From positions 2,100,701 through 2,133,200 of the forward strand of contig NC_006670.1 in NCBI RefSeq assembly GCF_000091045.1: a stretch of DNA of 32,500 bases. Reading direction: 5' to 3'. Under the pieces are notes generated by a model. The model was not told the DNA's origin and did not search any database. It saw only the letters and a list, made by a program, of their open reading frames with translations. This stretch comes from Cryptococcus deneoformans JEC21 (Eukaryota > Basidiomycota > Tremellomycetes > Tremellales > Cryptococcaceae). The translations under genes and the position numbers were made by a program. Below, in pieces: positions 1 to 9,585 of this stretch (position 1 is its first letter; every line of letters begins with the position of its first letter).

Positions 1-233
1 TGGAGGAGGACGAGGAAAGAGTTGAGGAAGAAGAAGTTTGGATTGAGGAGAAAGAGCCGGCGGTAAGGGCGAATGTGGACGCGAAAAAAGAAATTAACTC
101 GCAACGGCTCGCCCCAAGCGAGGAACCCAAAAAAGATCGATCAGTTACAAAGCGGATCCCTGTCCGCTTATTAAATTCCACTACAAAAATCACAGCCCAA
201 TTACAAAACGCTATATTTCCGTACTGCCGGGTT
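1..233 (+). CDS. possible 3' end of an acidic protein, cut by window edge (uncertain)
   Basis: The third forward frame is open from base 3 to a TAA at 231-233. It begins with a Glu/Asp-rich run (about 14 acidic residues in the first 20) and then becomes basic and unremarkable. A GTAAGG at 64-69 could be a splice donor, in which case only the first 63 bases would be exon. The opposite reading is also possible. On the minus strand the first 60 bases are a CT-rich tract like those in fungal 5' leaders, so this may be the leader of a minus-strand gene lying left of the window. No domain is recognisable. Confidence 0.2.
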
Positions 234-1260
234 TAACTCGCACTTCCTCCCAACTTATTGGCCCGGCTTGGCCATCAGCGTATATCGGTCCGGCACCCCC
301 GGCTATTACTTCCAGGCATGCATGCATATAATAAGAAGGGTCAGCTTGTTCAAAGCCACGTCGGCAACGGCAGCACCTCCGGTCGGATAAAGAGATAACA
401 TTGCCTATCAACCGTCCCAAACCGTTGTCGATTAGCCTGACCGACGAGATCTTCGTCGGGCGAACGTCCGATCCTGGATTTCGCGGTTATGTCTATAATC
501 TCGAAAACCCCGTACTCACGACCGAAACGCAATAAGAGTGCTGTTGCTTGGTGCTTGGGTTAGCGAAGACGTCCGTTTATCGGGCATGATAAACAAATAA
601 TAGTGCTCTACCTTGAAGCGCTTGATAAGCATGTGGCATCATCATCACCACCCCGGGACCAATCATCAGGACGAAAGATGTTGACTCGTTTGACCGGAGC
701 CGAAGGGAAAACCAGGCTCGCAAGGGATGACCGGTACGCGTCGGCTGTTGTCATCCTGTCAAACAAGATTCATAATCATACACAATTGATCAAATCGCAT
801 CGTCTACCGAGCTACGCGATACCGAGCGGGTCGGGGATTAGAAGAAGAGGGTGTAGGTGGTTGTAGACTTAGCATGCCCTCATACGTTTAAATTCGATCA
901 GCTACGGGGGATATATGCAAGGCTTCGTCGCCGTCTTCATCTTCTTTTTAGCTGCTTTTCGTTTTTCTCCATTCATCCGGAGGAAACACCGACCAATGCC
1001 ACAAAAAAATCAAAGGCCAGCGACGAGGATGAAATTTCGTGGCTACCTTTCAAATCATTTTTACTGGCGGCCTGCGCGGCTGCGCCACGTAAACATTCCC
1101 GCTTTAGGAATTTCTCCAAAAGTGATGACGCCTGAATTTCTTCAACTCCCTAGAATGACGGCGATCTCCGCCTTCTGGCCCGGTTAAATAATGTCATCGG
1201 CCTCCGAAAGTCATCCAGCTCATCCCTACGTCTCTCGTCGCCCTTCCGAAATATCCAAGC
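234..1260. other. upstream region of the PAP2 gene, no gene seen
   Basis: Only short, mutually overlapping open frames occur on both strands, and several of these begin with non-ATG codons. None has a recognisable motif. Part of this stretch must hold the promoter and 5' leader of the lipid phosphatase gene that starts at 1261. An out-of-frame ATG at 1191 lies 70 bases upstream and could act as an upstream start if it is in the transcript. Confidence 0.5.
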
Positions 1261-2785
1261 ATGTCGTCAGTCGCAGACGCAGTGCGATTCTGCTTTCCAA
1301 CAGCTCCCATTGGCCCAGAGGCAGCAATCGACTTCCCCCTCTATGCTCGAAACGAGTCTCAACTCGCTCAAGGTAAAGTGAGGCACGAAGAAGAAGAACG
1401 AGTGGTCAGTCCGGTACAGGCCACTTTTAAAACAATCTGTGCTAGCTATGCGCCTGATTGGATAATAGTGTTTGTTCTTTGGTAAGTACTGTTGTTTTGG
1501 GAGTGAGTAAATGCCCAGGATCTGATTGGCTTTGCAACAATTAGGGCTGTGCTTGTCATACTAGATAGATCTGGAGGGCACAAAAGAGAGTTTTCACTCA
1601 ATGACGTCTCAATACAACATTCATTTGCAGAGCATGAACGTGTTCCCCCAGTGTAAGTGTCTTTTGTTCGTTGGAAAAGGGAGCGGGTAGCTTCTGACTT
1701 TACCATAGTCTTTTGGTCTTGTTCTCCATCGTTGTGCCGCTTTTAGTCCTCGTCCCTCTGAGCTCACTGATTGCTCGCAATGCCTGGGACACCCACAACA
1801 GTGTCCTCGGTAAGGCTCTCACCGCTCAATCCTCACTTTTCGGAACTGACATCTTCATCAGGTCTCTTAATGTCCTACACAATGACCGGCGTCGTGACAC
1901 AAATCATCAAAATGTCCGTCGGTCGACCACGTCCCGATCTTATCGCTCGATGTATGCCCATCGAAGGTGCGATGGACCATCCTGTGTTTGGCCTAACCAA
2001 TGTCAGCATATGTACCAATACCGATGCTTTCATTTTGGATGATGGGTTCAAGGTGCGTTTGATTTCAAGGGAGGGCCGATCGAATGGCTTGTGACTTGCT
2101 CCTGACCGTTTGCCACAGAGCTTCCCTAGTGGTCATAGTTCTAGTAAGTCTCTAAACTTCACGACCCGCATTATCCCATCTTTGAGCCACAGTGGCTGAT
2201 TGATAAACAGTGTCTTTCGCTGGCCTCGGCTTCTTGAGTCTTTACCTGGCAGGCAAGATGCATCTCTGGGACAACGGTGGACACCGCGTGAGCAACAACA
2301 TCCCTGATACAATCCCTCGTCTACCTGCTAACCAAGCGAGTTTCCTCGAAAGACGAGGGCTTGGGCGGCTCTCTCACCTCTCCTTGGAGCTACTATGGTA
2401 GCTATCAGCCGAACAGAGGATAATAGACGTAAGGTCCCTTGTCTCACGCCCTCACACAAAAGTTTCTTGTGTGCAGTTGAATAGTAGGGAAACGTGCTCA
2501 TTTTGCTTGTCACGCACAGACCATTGGCAAGATGTCCTCATCGGCTCTATCCTCGGCCTCTTCATCGCCTGGGTCGCTTACCGCACATACTACCCTCCTC
2601 TCTCACACAACCAATGTCATCTCCCCCTCGCACCCCGCACCGATCCCGATAATTATCAAGATTTCCCTCTGGACGACGAAGAACAAGGTAGAGGTGGGCC
2701 GAGGGATAGAGTGAGGTTGTTGTCTGAGGAGACGGATGGGCGGGCGGGTGAGGAACAGGTGGCGTGGCAAGCGACAGGGCGATGA
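1261..2785 (+). CDS. PAP2-family lipid phosphate / diacylglycerol pyrophosphate phosphatase
   Basis: Integral membrane lipid phosphatase of the PAP2 (LPP/DPP1) family. These enzymes remove phosphate from phosphatidic acid, diacylglycerol pyrophosphate or related lipids. Eight exons join to 354 codons: 1261-1481, 1545-1652, 1709-1809, 1862-2052, 2119-2143, 2211-2287, 2353-2428 and 2520-2785. All three catalytic motifs are intact: KMSVGRPRP (K-x6-RP) in exon 4, PSGH in exon 5, and SRTEDNRHHWQD (SR-x5-H-x3-D) across the exon 7/8 junction. Hydrophobic segments flank the motifs, as expected for a six-helix protein. The segment ending in HERVPP is typical of DPP1-like enzymes. Exon 5 is only 25 nt and encodes just the PSGH motif region. 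A 42-nt in-frame segment at 1378-1419 could be an extra intron, and both readings keep the frame. The C-terminus is acidic and polar. The gene is convergent with the bHLH gene. Confidence 0.93.
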
Positions 2786-3172
2786 GTCCATGCGTCGTAC
2801 ACCAAAGCCGTGGGGAGATTAAGGAGAAGATGAAGCCCGTAGACCAGGTTAATACATGCAAGATATATATATATGTAACCTGTGTTTCAAACACAGATTT
2901 ATGACTACGCCACCCTTTCCCCCGCCCCCTTCTCTCTTCACACACAGTTTGATGACATCAATTACAAAAGCTAATCAAGAAAACCAGAACATGGAATCGA
3001 CAGAAAAGATGTGGTTGATAGTCATACCAAAGATGATGAGAACGTCCTATTCGTTCCAAGGTTGAGGAAAAGGTCCGTTCCCCGCCCTCCTCCCTTCCCA
3101 TTATGATATATGCTGATGAACCTCGGAGCGTTATTGAATTAACTCTTGCTACATCACACAAACTTTCCTTCC
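2786..3172. other. convergent intergenic region, no gene seen
   Basis: This 387-bp stretch lies between the stop codons of two convergent genes, so it should hold both 3' UTRs. A (TA)n-rich tract (atatatatat) lies near 2862-2874. I see no gene or RNA structure. Confidence 0.5.
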
Positions 3173-4470
3173 TCAGATTTCCTTCTTTCCTTCTTGATCT
3201 TGCTCACAAGGTCCCCCAGAACTGGCCGCATCATTTGAAAAACTAATATTGTTCTTCTGCAGCAGTCCTTCAAGATAAGATATGCGCGATACGGCTTTAC
3301 GCAAGATAACCGCCTTGGAATCTGTTGTTAAAGATGTTGGTAGGGTTGCCCGGAGCGCTTGGAATCCAGAGTTGATTGATCTGGTGGAAGAAAAACCAAT
3401 AAAAAAATTAAAAATTGGATCAGCATTTTTTTCCGACATAATAACAAGTCAAAAAAACAAATTTACTCTCTACGTTTTTGTTCCGACATCAAATGTGCCA
3501 ACCTTCTAGACTGTCCCTGATTGACAGGTTCTCCCGTACTAGTTTCTTCCCCCTCAGTACTAGGTCTGGAAGCCCCTGGTAAAGAAGACTGACTCCTCGA
3601 CCTTTCTATTTCGTGAGAGCCGCTGTACATATGCGGGTAGCTCGCCGTCATAGGACGCAGTTGCTCAACAGCCCGGAGAGGTGGTGATGGGGCGTCGTAA
3701 GCTTGTTGGTAAGCCTGTGAGTAATGAAAGCGTGGAGGAAAAGAGGCAGGCGGGCCTCGGTAGTCGTACATGTCCTCTCTGTACCGTTCATGTTCGCGAT
3801 ACCCTGATAGGCTAGCAGTTTGTGGATGATGATGGTCATGTGGGTAGTATATCTGTTGCTGCTGCTGTTGATGATATTCGTAATCATAATACGGGTGGGG
3901 CGGTACACGATGATGAGGACTCTTGCGGCCAGCTAGAGGAAGGTCGCGCGAAGGCGGGGCCATGGGAGGGATAGGAGGGATGTTTGGTGATGCACCGCCC
4001 GTATTGCTGTTTGATATAGACCGTAAAGGAGGTAAAGCGTAAGAAGACTTTTCACCATTTGGACGTCGGGATGGGGTACGCTCGCGTTCTGTCCCACCGC
4101 TACTACTCGGTGGACGTCTGGCATCGGTTCCAAAATCCCACACATGATCGGGTGGCGGAGGACGAGGGAAGTCTCTTCCCCTGGAAGAGGAAACGCTCGT
4201 TGAGGGAAAGGTACGGGAACTACTAGTGTTTGGAGGCGGTAAGGTTAAGCGAGGAGGATGCTCTTTCGAAGGAGTCCGTCGGTGTGATGACTGGAGAGAA
4301 GTTCGACGGTAAGGATGAGAGTGATGAGAATTGGAATGTGATGGAGAACGTCTATCAACCGATGATTGCGTTAATGAATAAGATGGACGATGATGATAAG
4401 ACCGAAAATGATGAGAGTCATGGTGAACAGAAGAAGAAGACATTCTTGGAACAGGGATTGAAGCCGCCAT
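3173..4470 (-). CDS. basic helix-loop-helix (bHLH) transcription factor
   Basis: Two exons (4470-3467 and 3380-3173) joined by an 86-bp intron give 403 aa. The intron splits the bHLH domain within its basic region. After splicing, the basic region reads RRLAHLMSEQKRRE and runs into a helix-loop-helix beginning SINSGFQALRATLP. His326, Glu330 and Arg334 are the H-E-R residues typical of class B factors that bind CACGTG-type E-boxes. The domain lies at the extreme C-terminus, with only about 25 residues after helix 2. The first 320 residues are low complexity, rich in Ser, Pro, His and Arg, with a run of six Gln near the middle. I chose the ATG at 4470 because it has A at -3 and G at +4. An in-frame ATG at 4551 has weaker context and would add 27 residues. 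The target pathway cannot be told from sequence. Confidence 0.88.
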
Positions 4471-5440
4471 GTTCTGCTTGAAGGAGTGGGGTTGGCAAGC
4501 GTCGTCTCGTACAGTAGGGTTACGCAATGCGATAGTAGATGGGGAGGGCATGCGATTTCGCCGAATTTTTTTTTTCGAACGCCCACTGTTGTAGGTGTCC
4601 CTGTATTGCAATGTGATTCAACACGCGGGAGAATGCCTCCTATCGTCGGCAACGGGGTTCAATTCCTGCTTGCGGCCAAGTTTGTGTGCGAATAAAAGGC
4701 GCGATGGCTCGATGAACGAAATGCCTGGACGGGAAAAGCTGTTGCTTGAGACAGAAAACCGGCTTTTGAAAACGGCAGTCTTCCTTTAACGATCATATGC
4801 CAAGGGCGGCGTTGAAGGCGAAAAGCGGGTACCAAACCAATGTTCCGCCTTTTGTAACTGGCCGGGCTGAGGTAACCTTCTTACTTCTCAGCTGGGCAAA
4901 AGAGTCAATACGCGTGTTAGAAGTGGATACAAGCGGGGAGGTATGTTGTGGTTTCCAGAAAACAATAAGAGAAGAACGAAGCAAGCTGGAGTGCTCGAGG
5001 CGTTGAGGAAAAAGGGACCAAAGTCTCTTCTATTCTTTTGATGATGCCAGATGTGTGCAAACTGTCCTCGGGACAAACTCAAGGCCTGTGACTGGTTGAT
5101 GGGCGCGTGGTGTCAATATTGTCAAGATTCGAATGAAAATGGCAGGAGATGTCGACACGAGTGACTACCTAGCCTTGGCTCACGACAAATTGCAGGGAAC
5201 CGATGCGAGCTGGTGCATGAAGAATATCAGATATTAGCTGCTGACTTTGCCCGGATCGTTTCTATTGCTCTTATCCGAAATCGTACTCACGATTCAAGTC
5301 GCTGCCACAGTCGACCAAAAAGACTTCTCAACACTCTTTTGGCCAAAGCTCTCTTGCTTTCTCTCTGCAATGGAATCTCTCAGATGCCTTGATGCGTCAC
5401 AGACTCTACGGCTGGTAAAAGGGATGCGCCAAGGTGAAAG

Positions 5441-5508
5441 CTTCTCGAGGCAATAAATATTACAAATTTCTGACGCTTTTGAGGCAATAACTATTACAAA
5501 TCTCCGAC
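5441..5508. repeat. tandem repeat, two copies of a 34-bp unit
   Basis: Copies at 5441-5474 and 5475-5508 share the core GAGGCAATAA then ATTACAAAT and end in GAC. They differ at only a handful of positions. There are just two copies and no open frame across them. Confidence 0.75.
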
Positions 5509-7866
5509 AATGGATACAAACCGATACGGGTCACTAAAGGCCAGGCTGGCAGGGTAAAGCGGGTGATACACTCTTAGCAGGCAGTAATGTGCTTAGGATA
5601 CAGTGCGCAGCTCGTGGCTTGGTCGCTGGCCGTCCCTTTGAGCTTGCCCAGGAGATAGCCAACAGGCAACCGAGTTGCAGCTCCGACTGGCTGACGGTGT
5701 CGCTGCGTGGACAGACAGTGCAGGTTGTTCTGCGCCTGCGTGTGCTATGGCTTGTGTCTTCCGCTGGCTGGGTTGTGCACGGACGGGAGCGTTGTTTGCC
5801 GGGGGATGGCTGGGCTGCTGATGATGGTGATGGATGCACGGATGTTTTGACGGACACGAACCGTGCAGCAGGAGGCACGTAGTCGCCCACCTGATCGTCG
5901 ATCCTCCTTCAAGATCTAGTCCACCTGCACAAAGTTCGACAGGGGAGGCCTTCCTTCTCCAACTTTCTCTTTTTCCAATTCACCACGACCTTGGAATATC
6001 CTTTCCTTTAGACGTCTACAGATAAAGATCGCCAATCACCGCAAACTCACGCCCCAATCTCAAGCAACGTTTAGCTAACGCGGAGATACAGCCGATCAAA
6101 GCGTCGTAATACTACAGGCTACACGGGAGGCCGCAGTGCGTCCGGCTTCCAACGTTTACACTTTTTGCTCGCCAGCTCCTTTTTGAGACCTAACAGAGAT
6201 CTTTAGACGTTACTTCTTGATAATAATAGACCAAAAATTGGTCACCAATCTGATAAGCCTCGCGAGATTTGGTGGCGATCTTTCCACTCTAGAAGGAGTT
6301 GGCGCTTTCTATACGGCAACGGGCCTTTCGGCAGCAGCGCTGCTAGAAATTCGGCGGTTCGTCCCTGAATGAATTGGCTAAGGAACGAGAAGAACGAGTC
6401 GGCTGCACTTGCTTCTTGTGTATATGCAAGACGTTTTATCGCGGGGGTTTAGATATCGGCCGCCTATGACGGGACGTATAGGCAAAATAATACCTGTCTC
6501 CACTCTTTCTCAGCGGCTTTCCCAGTCTTATCGTTCTCCCTTTTGAGGAACTCTCTTAACCTTGCAATAATACGTATATCAGGCGTGAATTTGTAATAAC
6601 TGGGTACGCAGTGCGGAATGTGACGGCCAATGAATGATGGTTCGAAGTAAATCGGGCGCGGGTAGAGAGTCACGTAAAGTTACGGAAGAACTGTGAGAAC
6701 ATCAAGGTTAGCATGCCGCGTTCCTCCTATTATGGTTGCGAGTTGCAAGAAGCAAGAATCTGAATAACAACTTGGTAAAGAGACGAGGCGACTGACCTAA
6801 GGAAGTAAAATAATCGTGTTTCTGACACGCATCCACGTAGTTGTTTTTCACCAGAAGAGTTGCGCAAGCTGGGCTGATAAGGAAGAGTCGGTAAGGATGA
6901 GGACAGAGGTTTGCGTCACAGGGTTTCGCCCGGTGGCGCTTCGGTACAATGACCAGATTTTTATCTTCCAGCAGAACACTTGTAGAATAGAGTCAAGCCG
7001 GAAGTCGATGTATGAATCAAGAAAGAAGAATAGGATCCAACAGTGTTTAAAGACCAATGGACCGATAAAATGCTTGTGGAGTATTAATTGGCTATCGGTT
7101 TGGCGCCTGATAATGGTGTTCAACGATTGAAATTCGGTGGAAGACTCCAGCCCAAGAAGACCAGGCCTTAATTCTTCGTTTGCAGTCATACAACGTAGTG
7201 CGCATTGATGATCAGGGCTGATGCACCCCTTAATCCGTTTTTATCGCTTCTTTCTCACCAACTACGGCATAGCACCCATTTCCAAGTTGCATGTAACGGT
7301 TCTCTGGCCTATAGTCTTTCCGCAAAGCGGATGTTTCTACAGCATTACTTCCAAAGTCCACGTTTTCAGTGTCAAAGAATGGTAATAAAAATTAAGGAAA
7401 ACGGACCTGGCCCTTTGCTGCAGTGTTGAACAATTGCGCCCGACAAGAAACTCCCAACCGGATGTCACAAAACTACAGGGCCCTGCAGGTCTTTTTTTAA
7501 TTGACGATCGTTCGCCATCCCGGGTCGGGACCCTGAACAGCGTACTCCATTTTCATCTACCCTTTTCATCCACGCGTCCATGCTGACCCACGAACTCCCA
7601 GACAAAAAAGCAAAGATAGCTCTCACACAACTGGCGATTGACGATATGCGGGGGGGTTACATACCCAAAGAACGGGGAAAGGAGAGAAGAGAGTGGTAAG
7701 CCATAACCACGACTGCGGCAAATAATCAGGTCGCGTCCTGAATTTCTACGAGTATAGCCTTTTAGGTTTGGTTCTCCTTGATTTTCGCAGGGCCGCCAGC
7801 GAACGATTCGCAAATAATCCTCAATCTTCGGTCCGCCTTCCATCCTCAACGATCAACAACGCCATC

Positions 7867-8094
7867 ATGGCTTGCTTGCCAAAGCCTTATGCATTGCCCA
7901 CTGTGCTTATTTGCATTTCCGCATTTGTCTGTGTGGCTGACATTCTCTCGTCATTCATCCGCAATTACCCACGCCAAGTACTGAATTTGCCATCATGCGG
8001 CAAGTGCTTGAATGATGAGCTAATGATAACAGTGCTACTTGCTACCAAGTCGCCCTCTATAAATAATGGGCATGAAGAAAGGATTGGAAAATAG
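7867..8094 (+). CDS. possible small hydrophobic protein (75 aa), weak
   Basis: An ATG in good context (CCATCATGG) opens 75 codons. Residues about 9-29 are hydrophobic (LPTVLICISAFVCVADIL) and could form a signal or membrane segment; a short Cys-containing tail follows. No family is recognised. It lies alone in the long gene-poor region. It could equally be the first exon of a longer spliced gene, since several GT sites follow, or chance. Confidence 0.18.
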   Translation: MACLPKPYALPTVLICISAFVCVADILSSFIRNYPRQVLNLPSCGKCLNDELMITVLLATKSPSINNGHEERIGK

Positions 8095-9423
8095 ACGAGA
8101 ATCAGAACCTAATGGCCAGAAACCAGAAACCAAACTGATTAGAATGAACTCAATGCTTATCACGCCGTGCTTATGTTGACTTGGCATGCTTCATTACTCA
8201 CGTCTCACATCATCCCACATCATCATATAACGGAATCCAAGGGAAGTCGTCTCCTTCCATTGATTCCCCCCTGCAGTCCCTCAACCCCTAGATACCAAAG
8301 CAATAATTAAACAATAATTTAGAAACGTCTGGACGTACTCTCTTTCAACCCTTCTGTCTCCGCTCTCCCATCTCATTTTGCCAAATTTAGCCCAAAATCA
8401 AAGCTTAAAAGCTTGATAGCAATATTAATATTTGTTTGATCTGAGGGAACAGGGCGGCATGACTGGATGAAGTACGTACACCCGGCACTGGTAGCAGCTT
8501 CAGGTTGTCAGCTGACCTTGGGAATGCTGCGCGTGCGTGGCCTGATTGGTCGGGATGAGAAAAATGTGACCCAAGGAGGAATGTGAAGAAGGAAAGGAAG
8601 AAGAGAAAGGGCCGAGACCCGAACACGGGTTGAGAGCCGATAAGCGAAAATCTGCTGATAAGGATAACGAGTCATCCCCCCTGTTAAGGTACAGTACTTC
8701 AAAGCGGCGGGGTTTGCATCTATAAACTTTTAGGGACGGCCTAGGGGAAAAAGTTTAATAAAGATCTTGTAATCGTCATCTTCCGTGCCCTGCAAGGCCC
8801 ACGCATCACCTACAATAAATGTCATACGACATGATTATCATCCTTCTCCTTCCTTCTTCTTCCTTCTTGCTCCGTACCCATTTCCCATTTCCCGCCCCAC
8901 ATCCTTCTTGATATATCCCCATTTTACGTCCACCCCATTTTCTTGTCTCCATTGCTGGTGGTCTTCTTGAGTCTTTGAGGCTTCGAGGCACTAACTACGA
9001 CGTATACAGCTTTATGCGCATCATCATACATGCGGGGTGCGACGCGTTTTCGTTCTTCTCCTTCTTTTGGCCCGAGTCCACCTGCCACTAGTAGGTAGAG
9101 TCCAATCTTTAGGCCGCACAAGAAACACGGCGGTTATCAACGGCCAATATGCGGTTGTGTACTACTCACATGGGATGGATCTACGTACTATTCTGAACGC
9201 AAAATGCGAATGTTACGTACCGCCGCTTCGTACGTAGGCGGTTGTTCGTTCAATTTGTAAAGAAAAAATCGCGAAAATGCAACTGACGAAACAAGAAATT
9301 GTCGGGGTAGCGTCTGGCGAGTACCCTGCAAATTGGGTTTGCCGATTCTTGCAACCGGTTTTTGGTGAGTTCTACAGATCGCTTTGCTGGATTTGGCAAA
9401 TCTGGTTGACAGGAAGCTGTGGC

Positions 9424-9465
9424 GGGTTCGGGGCGGGGGGCGCCGGGGGGGTGGACGGGGCGGGG
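9424..9465 (+). other. G-quadruplex-forming motif
   Basis: Six runs of three or more G on the plus strand are separated by loops of 1-5 bases (GGG, GGGG, six G, seven G, GGGG, GGGG). This greatly exceeds the usual four-run G4 rule. It lies about 120 bp upstream of the ATG of the gene at 9586, in its presumed promoter or leader, and possibly inside the left end of the transposon. Confidence 0.8.
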
Positions 9466-9585
9466 TATTATTTTATTATTGTATTTTCTCCTGACGCCAG
9501 ACGCGTCGGTTGATTTTCCCTCCATTCGATTCCTTCGTTTTATATATTGTATATATATTAGCCTCTTCCCCTCTTTTCCCACATC

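Larger units (their letters stand above)
4471..9585. other. 5.1-kb region without a convincing gene
   Basis: The bHLH gene (-) and the unknown gene at 9586 (+) are transcribed away from this region. It contains only short overlapping open frames without recognisable domains, a two-copy 34-bp tandem repeat at 5441-5508, an 11-bp inverted pair near 6026 and 6273 (AAAGATCGCCA and its complement), and a G-rich tract at 9424-9465. It may be a long regulatory region and 5' leader for the bHLH gene, could encode non-coding RNAs, or could include decayed transposon sequence. I could not find a tRNA or a retrotransposon protein fragment. Confidence 0.4.

Noticed and set aside
4600..4690. tRNA-like T-loop sequence GGTTCAATTCC near 4655
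   Set aside because: The five-base T stem does not pair properly and no matching acceptor, D or anticodon arms could be found.
5534..5890. Overlapping open frames of 97-118 codons on both strands
   Set aside because: No recognisable motif, composition typical of chance frames in GC-richer DNA, no splice context; both strands are open over the same bases.
6848..7189. 113-codon minus-strand open frame and a 104-codon plus-strand frame over the same bases
   Set aside because: Neither has a domain, a good start context or splice continuation.
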